Assembly (NCBI RefSeq): GCF_002001105.1
Contig: NZ_MUNP01000036.1
Span: forward strand, 62,001 to 126,000
Reading direction: 5' to 3'
From: Rhodanobacter sp. C06
GTDB taxonomy: Bacteria > Pseudomonadota > Gammaproteobacteria > Xanthomonadales > Rhodanobacteraceae
DNA: 64,000 nucleotides
The notes below the pieces were generated by a model, which saw only the letters and a list, made by a program, of their open reading frames with translations, was not told where the DNA came from and ran no database searches. A program made the position numbers and the translations under genes. Shown here piece after piece: positions 18,295 through 26,655 of the stretch (positions within the stretch are counted from its first letter, which is position 1; the number at the start of each line of letters is the position of its first letter).

Positions 18295-18392
18295 TGCGCA
18301 TCGACGGCATGGACGTACACTCTGCCCGTCGGTGGCAGTCGCGTCGATGCCGCACTCGTCGGCAACCGCTCATCCGTTCCAGGAGATTTCGC

Positions 18393-20375
18393 ATGACCGT
18401 GCACGACGACGACCACCCCGCCCCTTCGAACTGGCCGGCCCTGACCGGCACCGCGCTGCGCGTGGCCTTTGGCATCATCTGGGTGGTCAGCGCCGCGCTG
18501 ACCTTCTCGCCGGACTTCGCCAGCCACTACGTGGGTTACCTGCACAACGCCGCCACCGGGCAGCCAGCATGGTCGGCCTGGTGGTTCCAGCTGTGGATCG
18601 GCCTGGTCACGCCGCACGCGGGCTTGTTCGTGTGGGCCACGCGCATCGCCGAATCGCTGCTGGCGCTGGCGCTGCTGCTGGGCTTCGCGCGCAAGATCAC
18701 TTACATCGTCGGCCTGCTGTTCAGCCTGCTGATCTGGAGTACGGCCGAGGGTTTCGGCGGGCCATATTCGGTGGGTGCGAACAACATCGGCGCGGCGCTC
18801 AGCTACGTGCTGATCTTCGCGGCGCTGATCGTCATCAACCAGCGCTCCGGCCCCAGCCCGTACAGCCTGGACTACCTGATCGAGTCGAAGTGGCCGGGCT
18901 GGCGCAGGTTCTCCGCGTGGAACACCGCGATCCGGCCGACCGAGGTGAAGCACCTGTCGTGGCGCGTGCAGGGCCCGGCGTTGGCCGGCGTGCTGGTGCT
19001 GGTGGCGTTGCTGCTGGCCGGCCTGCACAGCGCGCTGCACGTGCAGTCGCCCTCGCCGACGGCCGCCGCCGCCGCGGTGACGCCGCTGTCGCTGGCTTCC
19101 AGCCAGCCGATCGACAAGGCGCGCGATGCACGCCTGCCGCCGCTCACGCCGGGCGACAGCGTGGAAGTGGACATAGCCGTCAGCGACCAGACCGTGGAGA
19201 TCGCCAGCGGCGTGCAATACCAGGCCTGGACCTTCGGCAAGAGCGTGCCGGGCCCGGTCATCCACGTGCGCCAGGGGCAGACGGTGAACGTGACGCTCAC
19301 CAACCACGGCAGCATGCAGCACTCGATCGACTTCCATGCCGCGATCACGCCGCCCAGCCTGCATTACGTGGACATCATGCCGGGCGAGTCGATCAAGTTC
19401 TCGTTCGTGGCGAAGGTGCCCGGTGCGTTCCTGTACCACTGCGGCACGCCGCCGGTGCTGCTGCACATCGCCAACGGCATGTACGGCGCGATCATCGTCG
19501 ATCCGGCCACGGCGCTGCCGTCCGCCGCCGAGAGCTACGTGCTGGTGCAGGGCGAGTGGTACACCCAGCAGGTGGCCGGCCAGCTGATGGCCGGCGACTA
19601 CGGGAAGATGCAGGCGATGCGCCCCGACGAGGTGGTGTTCAACGGCGCCGCGTTCCAGTACCGCGACCATCCGCTCACCGCCAAGCCGGGCGATCTGGTG
19701 CGCCTCTACGTGGTCAACGCCGGCCCCAGCCTGTGGAGCGCGTTCCACGTGATCGGCGCGATCTTCGACAAGGTGTATCCGGGCGGCAACCCGGCGCAGG
19801 CGATCGACGGCGTGTCCACCTACAGCGTGGGGCCTGGCGAGGGCGCGGTGTTCGACCTGAAACTGGACGAGCCGGGCAAGTACCCGTTCGTGGACCACGC
19901 GATGGCGCACGCCGTGCTGGGCGCGATAGGCGTGCTCGAGATCACCGCGGCGGCCGGCGCGCCCGCCGCCGCCCCGCCGATCAGCAAGGCACCCGCCACT
20001 GCGGCACCCGCACCGCCACCGGCCGCCCCGGCCGGCCCGTACAAGTTCGACGCCGCACGCGGCGCTTCGCTCTATGCCACCAATTGCGCGGCCTGCCACC
20101 AGGCCACCGGCATGGGCCTGCCCGGCGCCTTCCCGCCGCTCAAGGACAACCCCGCGGTGCTCAACGACGACCCCGCCAAGCAGATCGCCACGATCCTCAA
20201 CGGCCTGCACGGCGAGCCCATCAACGGCACCAGCTACCCCAGCGCGATGCCGCCGTTCGCCGCCACGTTGAACGATGCCGACATCGCCGACATCGCAAAC
20301 CACGAGCGCACGTCGTGGGGCAACCAGGCCAGGACCATCAGCGCCGACCAGGTGAAGGCGGCGCGTGGCAAGTAG
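18393..20375 (+). CDS. nirK: Copper nitrite reductase fused to DoxX-like membrane domain and cytochrome c
   Basis: 660 residues; a plain NirK is about 340-390. Residues about 21-150 hold four membrane helices resembling DoxX/DoxD proteins, and a fifth helix is at 196-214. Residues about 250-518 form the two-cupredoxin NirK core of the AniA-like class. Type-1 copper ligands are His310, Cys350, His358 and Met363. Type-2 copper ligands are His315, His349 and His502. Catalytic Asp313 and His452 ([10 protein letters not shown]) are present. After an Ala/Pro linker, a class I cytochrome c has CAACH (565-569) and a likely axial Met619. AGGAG at 18381-18385 sets the start. It would reduce nitrite to NO at the membrane, with electrons passing through its own haem domain. 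The DoxX-like domain might receive electrons from quinol, but that is inference. Confidence 0.92.
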   Translation: MTVHDDDHPAPSNWPALTGTALRVAFGIIWVVSAALTFSPDFASHYVGYLHNAATGQPAWSAWWFQLWIGLVTPHAGLFVWATRIAESLLALALLLGFARKITYIVGLLFSLLIWSTAEGFGGPYSVGANNIGAALSYVLIFAALIVINQRSGPSPYSLDYLIESKWPGWRRFSAWNTAIRPTEVKHLSWRVQGPALAGVLVLVALLLAGLHSALHVQSPSPTAAAAAVTPLSLASSQPIDKARDARLPPLTPGDSVEVDIAVSDQTVEIASGVQYQAWTFGKSVPGPVIHVRQGQTVNVTLTNHGSMQHSIDFHAAITPPSLHYVDIMPGESIKFSFVAKVPGAFLYHCGTPPVLLHIANGMYGAIIVDPATALPSAAESYVLVQGEWYTQQVAGQLMAGDYGKMQAMRPDEVVFNGAAFQYRDHPLTAKPGDLVRLYVVNAGPSLWSAFHVIGAIFDKVYPGGNPAQAIDGVSTYSVGPGEGAVFDLKLDEPGKYPFVDHAMAHAVLGAIGVLEITAAAGAPAAAPPISKAPATAAPAPPPAAPAGPYKFDAARGASLYATNCAACHQATGMGLPGAFPPLKDNPAVLNDDPAKQIATILNGLHGEPINGTSYPSAMPPFAATLNDADIADIANHERTSWGNQARTISADQVKAARGK

Positions 20376-20385
20376 CGGCGAACAT

Positions 20386-20416
20386 GTGAAGAGGAGTGAG
20401 TGGAGAGGAGTGAGAG
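20386..20416. repeat. GAAGAGGAGTGAG repeat (copy 1)
   Basis: TGAAGAGGAGTGAGT followed by a second GAGAGGAGTGAGAG, directly before the nirK terminator. The reverse complement of the same motif lies at 62259-62285 and a forward copy at 62210-62220. Purpose unknown. Confidence 0.5.
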
Positions 20417-20444
20417 GGCGGCCCGCGGGCCGCCTTCCTTTTTT
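20417..20444 (+). terminator. Intrinsic terminator after nirK
   Basis: Arms GGCGGCCC (20417-20424) and GGGCCGCC (20427-20434) with a GC loop are followed by TTCCTTTTTT (20435-20444), 42 bp after the nirK stop. It separates nirK from bioB. Confidence 0.9.
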
Positions 20445-20535
20445 CGACCTCCCGTCAACCGATATCGCCACGACAGAAGTTGACGGAGCTTGCGACGCCA
20501 CCCACACTTCACGGCCTCTGCCACGGAGCCTCCCC

Positions 20536-21579
20536 ATGCCCGAAGCCGTCATCCGCCACGACTGGACGCGCGAGGAAGTCGCCGCGCTGTTCGCGCTGCC
20601 GTTCAACGAACTGCTGCACCGCGCCCACACCGTGCACCGCGCGCACCACGACCCGAACGCGGTGCAGGTGTCGACGCTGCTGTCGATCAAGACCGGCGGC
20701 TGCCCCGAGGACTGCGCCTACTGCCCGCAGGCGGCGCGCTACGACACCGGCGTGGCGGCGCAGAAGCTGATGGAAGTCGACGACGTGCTGGCCCGCGCGA
20801 AGGCCGCCAAGGCCGCCGGCGCCAGCCGCTTCTGCATGGGCGCGGCGTGGCGCGGGCCGAAGGACCGCGACATCCCCAAGGTCGCCGAGATCGTGCGCGC
20901 CGTGAAGGATCTCGGCCTGGAAACCTGCGCCACCCTGGGCCTGCTCGGCGAGGGCCATGCGCAGCAGCTCAAGGACGCCGGCCTCGACTACTACAACCAC
21001 AACATCGACACCGCGCCGGAGTTCTACGGCGAGATCATCCACACCCGCGAATACCAGGACCGCCTGCAGACGCTGGAACAGGTGCGCGACGCGGGCCTCA
21101 AGACCTGCTGCGGCGGCATCGTCGGCATGGGCGAGACGCGTGCGCAGCGCGCCGGCCTGCTGCAGGCGCTGGCCAACCTGCCCGAGCACCCGCACTCGGT
21201 GCCGATCAACCAGTTGGTGCCGGTGCCGGGCACGCCGCTGGGCGATGCCGAGCCGCTCGACCCGTTCGAATTCGTGCGCAGCATCGCGGTGGCGCGCATC
21301 CTGATGCCGCTGTCCATCGTGCGCCTCTCGGCCGGCCGCCAGCAGATGGACGACGCGGTGCAGGCGTTGTGCTTCCACGCCGGCGCCGGCTCGATCTTCT
21401 ACGGCGAGAAACTGCTCACCACCGGCAACCCCGACACCGAGCACGACCGCGCGCTGTTCCGCCGGCTCGACCTGCACGCCATGGAAGTGGTGGAGGAAGC
21501 GGGCACGGTGCACGCCGACATCATGGAGAGCGCTGACGCGGGTTGCGGGCATGGGTGCGGGTGCACTGCGGCGGCCTAG
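20536..21579 (+). CDS. bioB: Biotin synthase
   Basis: 347 residues. This radical-SAM enzyme inserts sulfur into dethiobiotin. The CxxxCxxC cluster site is in [12 protein letters not shown] (about residues 54-65). Auxiliary [2Fe-2S] ligands are expected at the later Cys in FCMGAA, ETCATLG and GLKTCCGGI, and the conserved Arg in IVRLSAGR is present. ATG 20536 has GGAG at 20525-20528. The protein ends in an unusual GCGHGCGC tail that typical BioB proteins lack. It starts the bioB-bioF-trhO-bioH-bioC run; bioA and bioD are not in the window. Confidence 0.97.
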   Translation: MPEAVIRHDWTREEVAALFALPFNELLHRAHTVHRAHHDPNAVQVSTLLSIKTGGCPEDCAYCPQAARYDTGVAAQKLMEVDDVLARAKAAKAAGASRFCMGAAWRGPKDRDIPKVAEIVRAVKDLGLETCATLGLLGEGHAQQLKDAGLDYYNHNIDTAPEFYGEIIHTREYQDRLQTLEQVRDAGLKTCCGGIVGMGETRAQRAGLLQALANLPEHPHSVPINQLVPVPGTPLGDAEPLDPFEFVRSIAVARILMPLSIVRLSAGRQQMDDAVQALCFHAGAGSIFYGEKLLTTGNPDTEHDRALFRRLDLHAMEVVEEAGTVHADIMESADAGCGHGCGCTAAA

Positions 21580-21600
21580 CCGCCATCAACCATTCAATCC

Positions 21601-21628
21601 CGTCATTCCAGCGAAAGCCGGAATGACG
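21601..21628. repeat. GAAA-tetraloop palindrome between bioB and bioF
   Basis: CGTCATTCCAGC (21601-21612), GAAA loop, GCCGGAATGACG (21617-21628). Same element as at 4518-4545, here within the 73-bp bioB-bioF gap. Confidence 0.8.
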
Positions 21629-21652
21629 GGCCAAGAGCAAAGAGCTTCGTTC

Positions 21653-22846
21653 ATGGCCCGCATCGACCTTCTGCACCGCCTGGCGATCCAGACGGCCGAA
21701 CGCGAACACGCCAACCTGCGCCGTCGCCTGCGCGTGGTCGAGCATGCCGAAGGCCCGTGGCTGGAAAGCAACGGCCGGCGCCTGCTCGGTTTCTGCGGCA
21801 ACGATTACCTGGGCCTTGCGCAACACCCGCAGCTGATCGCCGCATTCAAACGCGTGGCCGACGACGAAGGCGTGGGCAGCACCTCGGCGCACCTGATCTG
21901 CGGCCATCGCCGCGAGCACGCGATGCTGGAGGACGCGCTGGCCGAATGGACGGGGCGCGAGCGTGCGCTGCTGTTCTCCACCGGCTACATGGCCAACCTT
22001 GGCGTGATGCAGGCGCTGCTGGCACGCGGCGACCTGTGCATGCAGGACAAGCTCAACCACGCCTGCCTGCTGGACGGTGCGCGACTGGCCGACGCCGAAC
22101 TCAAGCGCTATCCGCACGCCGATGTCGACGCGGCCGCGCGCCAGCTGGCAAGCCGCCCCGGTGTCGCCACCCTGCTCGCCACCGACGGTGTGTTCAGCAT
22201 GGATGGCGACGTGGCGCCGCTCGGCCGACTCGCCGCGCTGTGCGCGCGCGAACACGCCACGCTGATGGTGGACGACGCGCACGGCCTGGGCGTGCTGGGC
22301 GCGGATGGCGCCGGCAGCGTGGCGGCCGCCGGACTGGGCCAGCGCGAAGTGCCGGTGCTGATGGCCACGCTGGGCAAGGCGCTGGGCTGCAGCGGGGCGT
22401 TCGTCGCCGGCTCGGCCGCATTGATCGATGGCCTCGTGCAATTCGCGCGACCCTACGTCTACACCACCGCGATGCCGCCCGCGTTGGCGGCGGCCGCCTG
22501 TGCCGCCGTGGGGCTGGCACGTCGCGACGGTTGGCGCCGCGAAAAACTCCAATCGCTGATCGCCCGCTTCCGCGCCGGGGCCGCGCAGCTCGGCCTGCCG
22601 CTGATGAACTCGCCCAGCGCGATCCAGCCGCTGCTGCTCGGCGACGCGCAAGCCGCGCTGGATGCCGCGCAGGCGCTGGAACAGCGCGGCCTCCTGGTCA
22701 CCGCGATCCGTCCGCCCACGGTGCCGTCGGGGCAGGCGCGGCTGCGCATCACGCTCAGCGCGGCGCACGAGGAGGAATACGTTGACCAACTGCTGGATGC
22801 ACTGGCCGGGCTGCCGAAACCGGCCCCCGCGGGCAGCCTCGTATAA
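21653..22846 (+). CDS. bioF: 8-amino-7-oxononanoate synthase
   Basis: 397 residues. This PLP enzyme condenses pimeloyl-ACP with alanine in biotin synthesis. It shows the FCGNDYLGLAQHP start block, STGYMANLG, the PLP ring-stacking region ATDGVFSMDGDVAPL, DDAHGLGVLG with the ring-N Asp, and the Schiff-base Lys in LMATLGKALGCSGAF (about residue 246). ATG 21653 begins the conserved MARIDLLHRL; only a weak AGAG precedes it. A palindrome fills the gap after bioB. trhO follows 28 bp downstream. Confidence 0.95.
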   Translation: MARIDLLHRLAIQTAEREHANLRRRLRVVEHAEGPWLESNGRRLLGFCGNDYLGLAQHPQLIAAFKRVADDEGVGSTSAHLICGHRREHAMLEDALAEWTGRERALLFSTGYMANLGVMQALLARGDLCMQDKLNHACLLDGARLADAELKRYPHADVDAAARQLASRPGVATLLATDGVFSMDGDVAPLGRLAALCAREHATLMVDDAHGLGVLGADGAGSVAAAGLGQREVPVLMATLGKALGCSGAFVAGSAALIDGLVQFARPYVYTTAMPPALAAAACAAVGLARRDGWRREKLQSLIARFRAGAAQLGLPLMNSPSAIQPLLLGDAQAALDAAQALEQRGLLVTAIRPPTVPSGQARLRITLSAAHEEEYVDQLLDALAGLPKPAPAGSLV

Positions 22847-22874
22847 TGGCCGGTCGTTTCGCCGCCTTTCCCCC

Positions 22875-23840
22875 ATGAACATCGTCAACCTCGCCGCCTA
22901 CCGCTTCGTCGCACTGGACGACCTGCCCGCGCTGCGCGAACGCGTGCTCGAACGCGCCACCGCGCTGGCATTGAAGGGCACCGTGCTGTTTGCACCGGAA
23001 GGCATCAACCTGTTCCTCGCCGGTCCGCGCGCGGCGGTCGACGCCTTCATGGCGTGGCTGCACGGAGACCCGCGCTTCGCCGGGATGAAGGCGAAGGAGT
23101 CGCTCTCCGACGACGCGCCGTTCGGCCGCCTGCGCGTGCGCCTGAAAAAGGAAATCATCACCATGCACCGGCCGGCGATCCGCCCCGAAGGCGGTCGCGC
23201 ACCGGCGGTGGATGCACCCACGCTGCAGCGCTGGCTGGATCAGGGCCATGACGACGCCGGCCGCGAGGTGCTGATGCTGGACACCCGCAACGACTACGAG
23301 ATCGACGTGGGCCGTTTCGTGCAGGCGGTGGACTACCGCCTCGCCAGCTTCACCGGCTTCCCCGCCGCCGTGGCCGCCGACCGCGCGCGTTTCGCGGACA
23401 AGACCGTGGTGTCGTACTGCACCGGCGGCATCCGCTGCGAGAAGGCCGCGCTGCACATGCAGGACATCGGCATCGAACGCGTGCACCAGCTCGAAGGCGG
23501 GATACTCAAGTACCTCGAACTCACCGACGGCGCGCACTGGCAAGGCGATTGCTTCGTGTTCGACGGGCGCGGGGCCATAGACAAACAGCTTCTACCTTCG
23601 CCTCCTCTCCCCTTTGGGGAGAGGATTGAGGTGAGGGGACAATCTTGCGCCGAGGTTGACGCGAAGCCCGCAATGCTCCCTCTCCCCGCCGGGGTGAGGG
23701 GCCACGCTGGCGAGAAACTGCTGCCGGAGCGTGCTCTGGGCAACTCTCCCGCAAGCCTCGGCCCCTCACCTCAATCCTCTCCCCGGAGGGGAGAGGAGGC
23801 GAATGCAAAAAGCGCGGCGCTTCATTGGGGCGGGGCGTGA
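22875..23840 (+). CDS. trhO: tRNA uridine(34) hydroxylase (rhodanese family) with repeat-encoded C-terminus
   Basis: 321 residues. TrhO (YceA) hydroxylates U34 of some tRNAs. The N-terminal acylphosphatase-like part (KGTVLFAPEGINLFLAG) and the rhodanese domain with VLMLDTRNDYEIDVGRF and active Cys in VVSYCTGGIRCEKA are intact, ending near residue 239 (GDCFVFDGRGAID). The last about 80 residues are encoded by a 42-bp inverted repeat pair and its spacer, giving peptides such as [16 protein letters not shown] and PSPQSSPRRGEEA. An ancestral stop was probably lost or displaced by the insertion. The stop overlaps the bioH GTG start (GTGA). Lies between bioF and bioH without an obvious biotin role. 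Confidence 0.9.
   Translation: MNIVNLAAYRFVALDDLPALRERVLERATALALKGTVLFAPEGINLFLAGPRAAVDAFMAWLHGDPRFAGMKAKESLSDDAPFGRLRVRLKKEIITMHRPAIRPEGGRAPAVDAPTLQRWLDQGHDDAGREVLMLDTRNDYEIDVGRFVQAVDYRLASFTGFPAAVAADRARFADKTVVSYCTGGIRCEKAALHMQDIGIERVHQLEGGILKYLELTDGAHWQGDCFVFDGRGAIDKQLLPSPPLPFGERIEVRGQSCAEVDAKPAMLPLPAGVRGHAGEKLLPERALGNSPASLGPSPQSSPRRGEEANAKSAALHWGGA
23597..23803. repeat. 42-bp inverted repeat pair inside the 3' end of trhO
   Basis: Left arm 23597-23638 and right arm 23762-23803 are reverse complements over 42 bp with about two mismatches, and each contains its own CCCC/GGGG palindrome. A third, partial CCCTCTCCCCGCCGGGGTGAGGGG copy sits between them near 23686-23702. Same family as 889-1035. 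The whole element is open in the trhO frame. Confidence 0.88.
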
Positions 23841-24610
23841 AGCTCTTCATCGAACAAGCTGGCCACGGCCCCGTCCCGCTGGTGCTGCTGCACGGCTGGG
23901 CGATGCACGGCGGCGTGCTGGCGCCGCTGGTCGAGGCGCTGGCGGATCGCTGCACGCTGCACGTGGTCGACCTACCCGGCCACGGGTACTCACGCGACTG
24001 CGGCTTGGCACTGGAGCCTTCCGCCTGCGCCGCGGCAATCGCGGCGGCCACGCCGCCGGCGCTCTGGCTGGGCTGGTCGCTGGGCGGGCTGATCGCGCTC
24101 ACCGCGGCGCTGGAACAGCCGCAGCAGGTGCGTGGCCTCGCCATGTTGTGCGCCACGCCGAAGTTCGTGCGCGACGACAGTTGGCCCTGGGGCAGCGACG
24201 CGGCGATGGTGCACCAGCTCGCGCTGGATCTCGAAACCGATTACCACGCCACCATCGACCGCTTCCTGTCGCTGGAGGCGATGGGCAGCGCCGACCAGCG
24301 CGCCGCGCTGCGCCATCTGCGCGAGATCGCGTTCGCCCGCGGCGAGCCCGAGCTGCGCGTGCTGCAGGAAGGCATCCGCATCCTGGAAACCCGCGACCTG
24401 CGCGCGCAGCTGCCGTCGCTGCGGCAACCGAGTGCGTGGATCGCCGGCCGCCGCGACCGCCTGGTGCATCCGCAGGCGATGGAGTGGTCGGCGCAGCAGG
24501 CGCACGGCCGCTACGCGCAGATCGAACACGCCGGCCACGCGCCGTTCTTCGCCCACGCCGACGAGGTCGCGCTGGCGCTGCAGCCTTTGCTGGACAGTTT
24601 TCATGAATGA
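23837..24610 (+). CDS. bioH: Pimeloyl-ACP methyl ester carboxylesterase
   Basis: 257 residues, as in E. coli BioH (256). An alpha/beta hydrolase that frees pimeloyl-ACP from its methyl ester to end the BioC-BioH pimelate route. Catalytic Ser81 in GWSLGG, Asp near 206 in AGRRDRLVHP and His near 234 in EHAGHAPF are all in the expected places. GTG 23837 is preferred because it overlaps the trhO stop (GTGA) and begins at the conserved KLFIEQAGHGP; a TTG at 23825 is an alternative. bioC overlaps its 3' end by eight bases. Confidence 0.94.
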   Translation: MKLFIEQAGHGPVPLVLLHGWAMHGGVLAPLVEALADRCTLHVVDLPGHGYSRDCGLALEPSACAAAIAAATPPALWLGWSLGGLIALTAALEQPQQVRGLAMLCATPKFVRDDSWPWGSDAAMVHQLALDLETDYHATIDRFLSLEAMGSADQRAALRHLREIAFARGEPELRVLQEGIRILETRDLRAQLPSLRQPSAWIAGRRDRLVHPQAMEWSAQQAHGRYAQIEHAGHAPFFAHADEVALALQPLLDSFHE

Positions 24611-25505
24611 GTTCCACCTCGACCGCACCCAGGTGCGCCGCAACTTCGGCCGCGCCGCGCGCAGCTACGAACAGCACGATGCCTTGCAGCGCGAAGTGCA
24701 GGGCCTGTTGCTCGACCGGCTCACCTTCTACGATGAATCCCCGGATCACAAAGGCCTGCTCCCCGAGCGCGTGCTCGACGTGGGCGCAGGCACCGGCCGC
24801 GGCACCGCGCAGCTGAAGCAGCGTTACCCGAAGGCCGAGGTGGTCGCGGTCGACCTCGCGCTGCCGATGCTGCGCGCGGCAAAGGCGCACAGCGGCTGGC
24901 TGAAACCGTTCCGCCGCGTCTGCGCCGAGGCTACCGCCCTGCCCTTCCCGGACCACAGCGTGGACGTGCTGCACTCCAACCTGTGTTTCCAGTGGATCGA
25001 CGACCTCGCCGCGCTGTTCGGCGAATGCGCGCGCGTGCTGAAACCCGGCGGCCTGCTCGCGTTCACCACCTTCGGCCCCGACACGCTGAAGGAACTGCGC
25101 GCGGCCTGGGCCGCGGTGGACGGCCACTCCCACGTCAGCCGCTTCCTCGACATGCACGACATCGGCGACGCGATGCTCAACGCCGGCCTGCGCGACCCGG
25201 TGCTGGACGTGGAACGCTACACGCTCACCTACAGCGAACCGCGCAAGCTGCTGGAGGAACTGCGCGGTCTGGGCGCCACCCACGCCGACGCCGCGCGCGA
25301 ACGCCACCTCACCGGCAAGTCGCACTACCGCGCCATGCTCGCCGCCTACGAGGCGATGCGCGTGGACGGCCGCATCCCTGCCACTTGGGAAGTGGTGACC
25401 GCGCACGCGTGGGGCCCGCCGCCGGGACAGTCGCGGCGCTTGCCTGGCGGCGGCGAGGTGGCCAGCTTCTCGCTCGGCAGCCTGAAGGGGTCACGGCGGC
25501 GCTGA
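24603..25505 (+). CDS. bioC: Malonyl-ACP O-methyltransferase
   Basis: 300 residues. SAM-dependent methyltransferase that masks malonyl-ACP to start pimelate synthesis. It has the BioC signature VRRNFGRAARSYEQHDALQREV at the N-terminus, SAM motif I VLDVGAGTGRGT (about residues 57-68), motif II VVAVDLALPML, and the NLCFQWIDDL and LKPGGLLAFTTFGPDTLKELRAAW blocks. The ATG lies inside the last codons of bioH, so the two are translationally coupled. It ends the bio run; a palindromic repeat and a convergent gene follow. Confidence 0.94.
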   Translation: MNEFHLDRTQVRRNFGRAARSYEQHDALQREVQGLLLDRLTFYDESPDHKGLLPERVLDVGAGTGRGTAQLKQRYPKAEVVAVDLALPMLRAAKAHSGWLKPFRRVCAEATALPFPDHSVDVLHSNLCFQWIDDLAALFGECARVLKPGGLLAFTTFGPDTLKELRAAWAAVDGHSHVSRFLDMHDIGDAMLNAGLRDPVLDVERYTLTYSEPRKLLEELRGLGATHADAARERHLTGKSHYRAMLAAYEAMRVDGRIPATWEVVTAHAWGPPPGQSRRLPGGGEVASFSLGSLKGSRRR

Positions 25506-25510
25506 CGCAC

Positions 25511-25552
25511 TTTTCTCCCTCTCCCCTTTTGGGGAGAGGGCTGGGTGAGGGG
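25511..25552. repeat. CCCC/GGGG palindrome between convergent bioC and rhtA
   Basis: CTCTCCCCTTTTGGGGAGAG with a GGGTGAGGGG tail, the single-copy form of the family at 889-930. It fills most of the 59-bp convergent gap and may serve as a bidirectional hairpin. Confidence 0.75.
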
Positions 25553-25564
25553 CGGGTGCTCGCG

Positions 25565-26503
25565 TCAATTCACCAGCGGTTCCGCCATCGGCTTGCGCAC
25601 GCTGAGCGCGGTGCCCGCCGCGGCCACGATGATCGCCGCGATCGCCAACCACTGCAGCAGGCTCAAGTGCTCGCCAAGCAAGGCCACGCCAGCCACCGCA
25701 GCGATCGCCGGTTCCAGGCTCAGCAAGGTGCCGAAGCTGCGGGTGGGCAGGCGGGTCAGCGCCACCATCTCCAGCGAGTACGGCAGGGCGGAACTGAGCA
25801 CGGCCACGCCCAGCGCGAACGGCAGCAGCGCGGGGTCGAACAGCGCGCTGCCGGCATGCACCACGCCGACCGGGATCGCCACCAGCGCCGCGATCGAGGT
25901 GCCCCAGGTCACCGCGTCGCCGCCGTGCGCGCTGCCCGCGCGCTGGCCCAGCACGATGTAGCAGGCCCAGCCCACGCCCGCGGTCAGCGCGTACAGCACG
26001 CCGACCGGATCGAGCGCATGCGCCTGCCCGCGCAGCGGCAACAGCAGGAGCAGGCCCGCAATCACCAGCGCGATCCAGATGAAATCCTGCAGCCGGCGCG
26101 AGCCGAACAGCGCCAGCGCCAGCGGCCCGGTGAACTCCAGCGCCACCGCGATGCCGAGCGGGATCGTGCGCAGCGACAGGTAGAACACCAGGTTCATCAC
26201 GCCGATCGACAGGCCGTAACCCCACAGCGCGCGCAGGTCGCGGCCGCGCTGCCAGGTACGCCACGGCCGCCGCACCAGCAGCAGGATCAGCGCGCCCAGA
26301 CCCAGCCGGCAGGCGGTGGCGCCCTGTGCGCCGATCGCGGGAAACAGCTGCTTGGCCAGTGCGGCACCGAACTGGTACGAGCTCATGCTGACCAGCAGCA
26401 TGCCGACCGCGAAAAGCACTGAAGCACGGGAGGAGCGCGCAGACACGGGGGCGATCGAGGGGGACGGGCCGTCATGATGCCTGCGTCTGCGCGTGATGCC
26501 CAT
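25565..26503 (-). CDS. rhtA: RhtA-like threonine/homoserine exporter (EamA family)
   Basis: 312 residues with ten predicted membrane helices. Close match in motif to E. coli RhtA across its length: QFGAALAKQLFPAIGAQGATACRLGLGALIL, FYLSLRTIPLGIAVALEFTGPLALALF, YIVLGQRAG and SSALPYSLEMVALTRLPTRSFGTLLSLEPAIAAVAG. It exports threonine, homoserine and related compounds. The start is uncertain: ATG 26503 has no clear ribosome site and the first about 30 residues are not membrane-like; GTG 26446 is an alternative. Same direction as the upstream GH13 gene, from which a 100-bp palindromic repeat separates it. Confidence 0.87.
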   Translation of the reverse strand: MGITRRRRHHDGPSPSIAPVSARSSRASVLFAVGMLLVSMSSYQFGAALAKQLFPAIGAQGATACRLGLGALILLLVRRPWRTWQRGRDLRALWGYGLSIGVMNLVFYLSLRTIPLGIAVALEFTGPLALALFGSRRLQDFIWIALVIAGLLLLLPLRGQAHALDPVGVLYALTAGVGWACYIVLGQRAGSAHGGDAVTWGTSIAALVAIPVGVVHAGSALFDPALLPFALGVAVLSSALPYSLEMVALTRLPTRSFGTLLSLEPAIAAVAGVALLGEHLSLLQWLAIAAIIVAAAGTALSVRKPMAEPLVN

Positions 26504-26553
26504 CCCGGCCACGGGCAAAGGCGCATCGACACCCTCGCCCTCGCAACAGACCC

Positions 26554-26653
26554 GTAGGAGCGCACGCTGTGCGCGATTGCTTTTGCTCCGATCGACGGCG
26601 GAGCCATCGCGCGCAGAGCCCGCCCCGGACTTGATCCGGGGGTGCGCTCCTAC
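26554..26653. repeat. GTAGGAGCGCA...TGCGCTCCTAC inverted repeat
   Basis: Exact 11-bp outer arms at 26554-26564 and 26643-26653, with an inner CCCGGACTTGATCCGGG palindrome near 26623. It begins three bases after the GH13 stop codon. The GTAGGAGCGC type is a frequent dispersed repeat in Xanthomonadales and Pseudomonas. May shield or end the GH13 transcript. Confidence 0.8.
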
Positions 26654-26655
26654 AG

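Noticed and set aside
19744-19760. NirK thought to lack its catalytic histidine because the GGHGD motif of Achromobacter-type enzymes is absent
   Set aside because: The protein is of the AniA class, where FHVIGxIFD supplies that His; it is present as His452.
23825-23836. TTG 23825 as the bioH start
   Set aside because: The extra four codons have no family counterpart, and GTG 23837 gives the typical overlap with the upstream stop.
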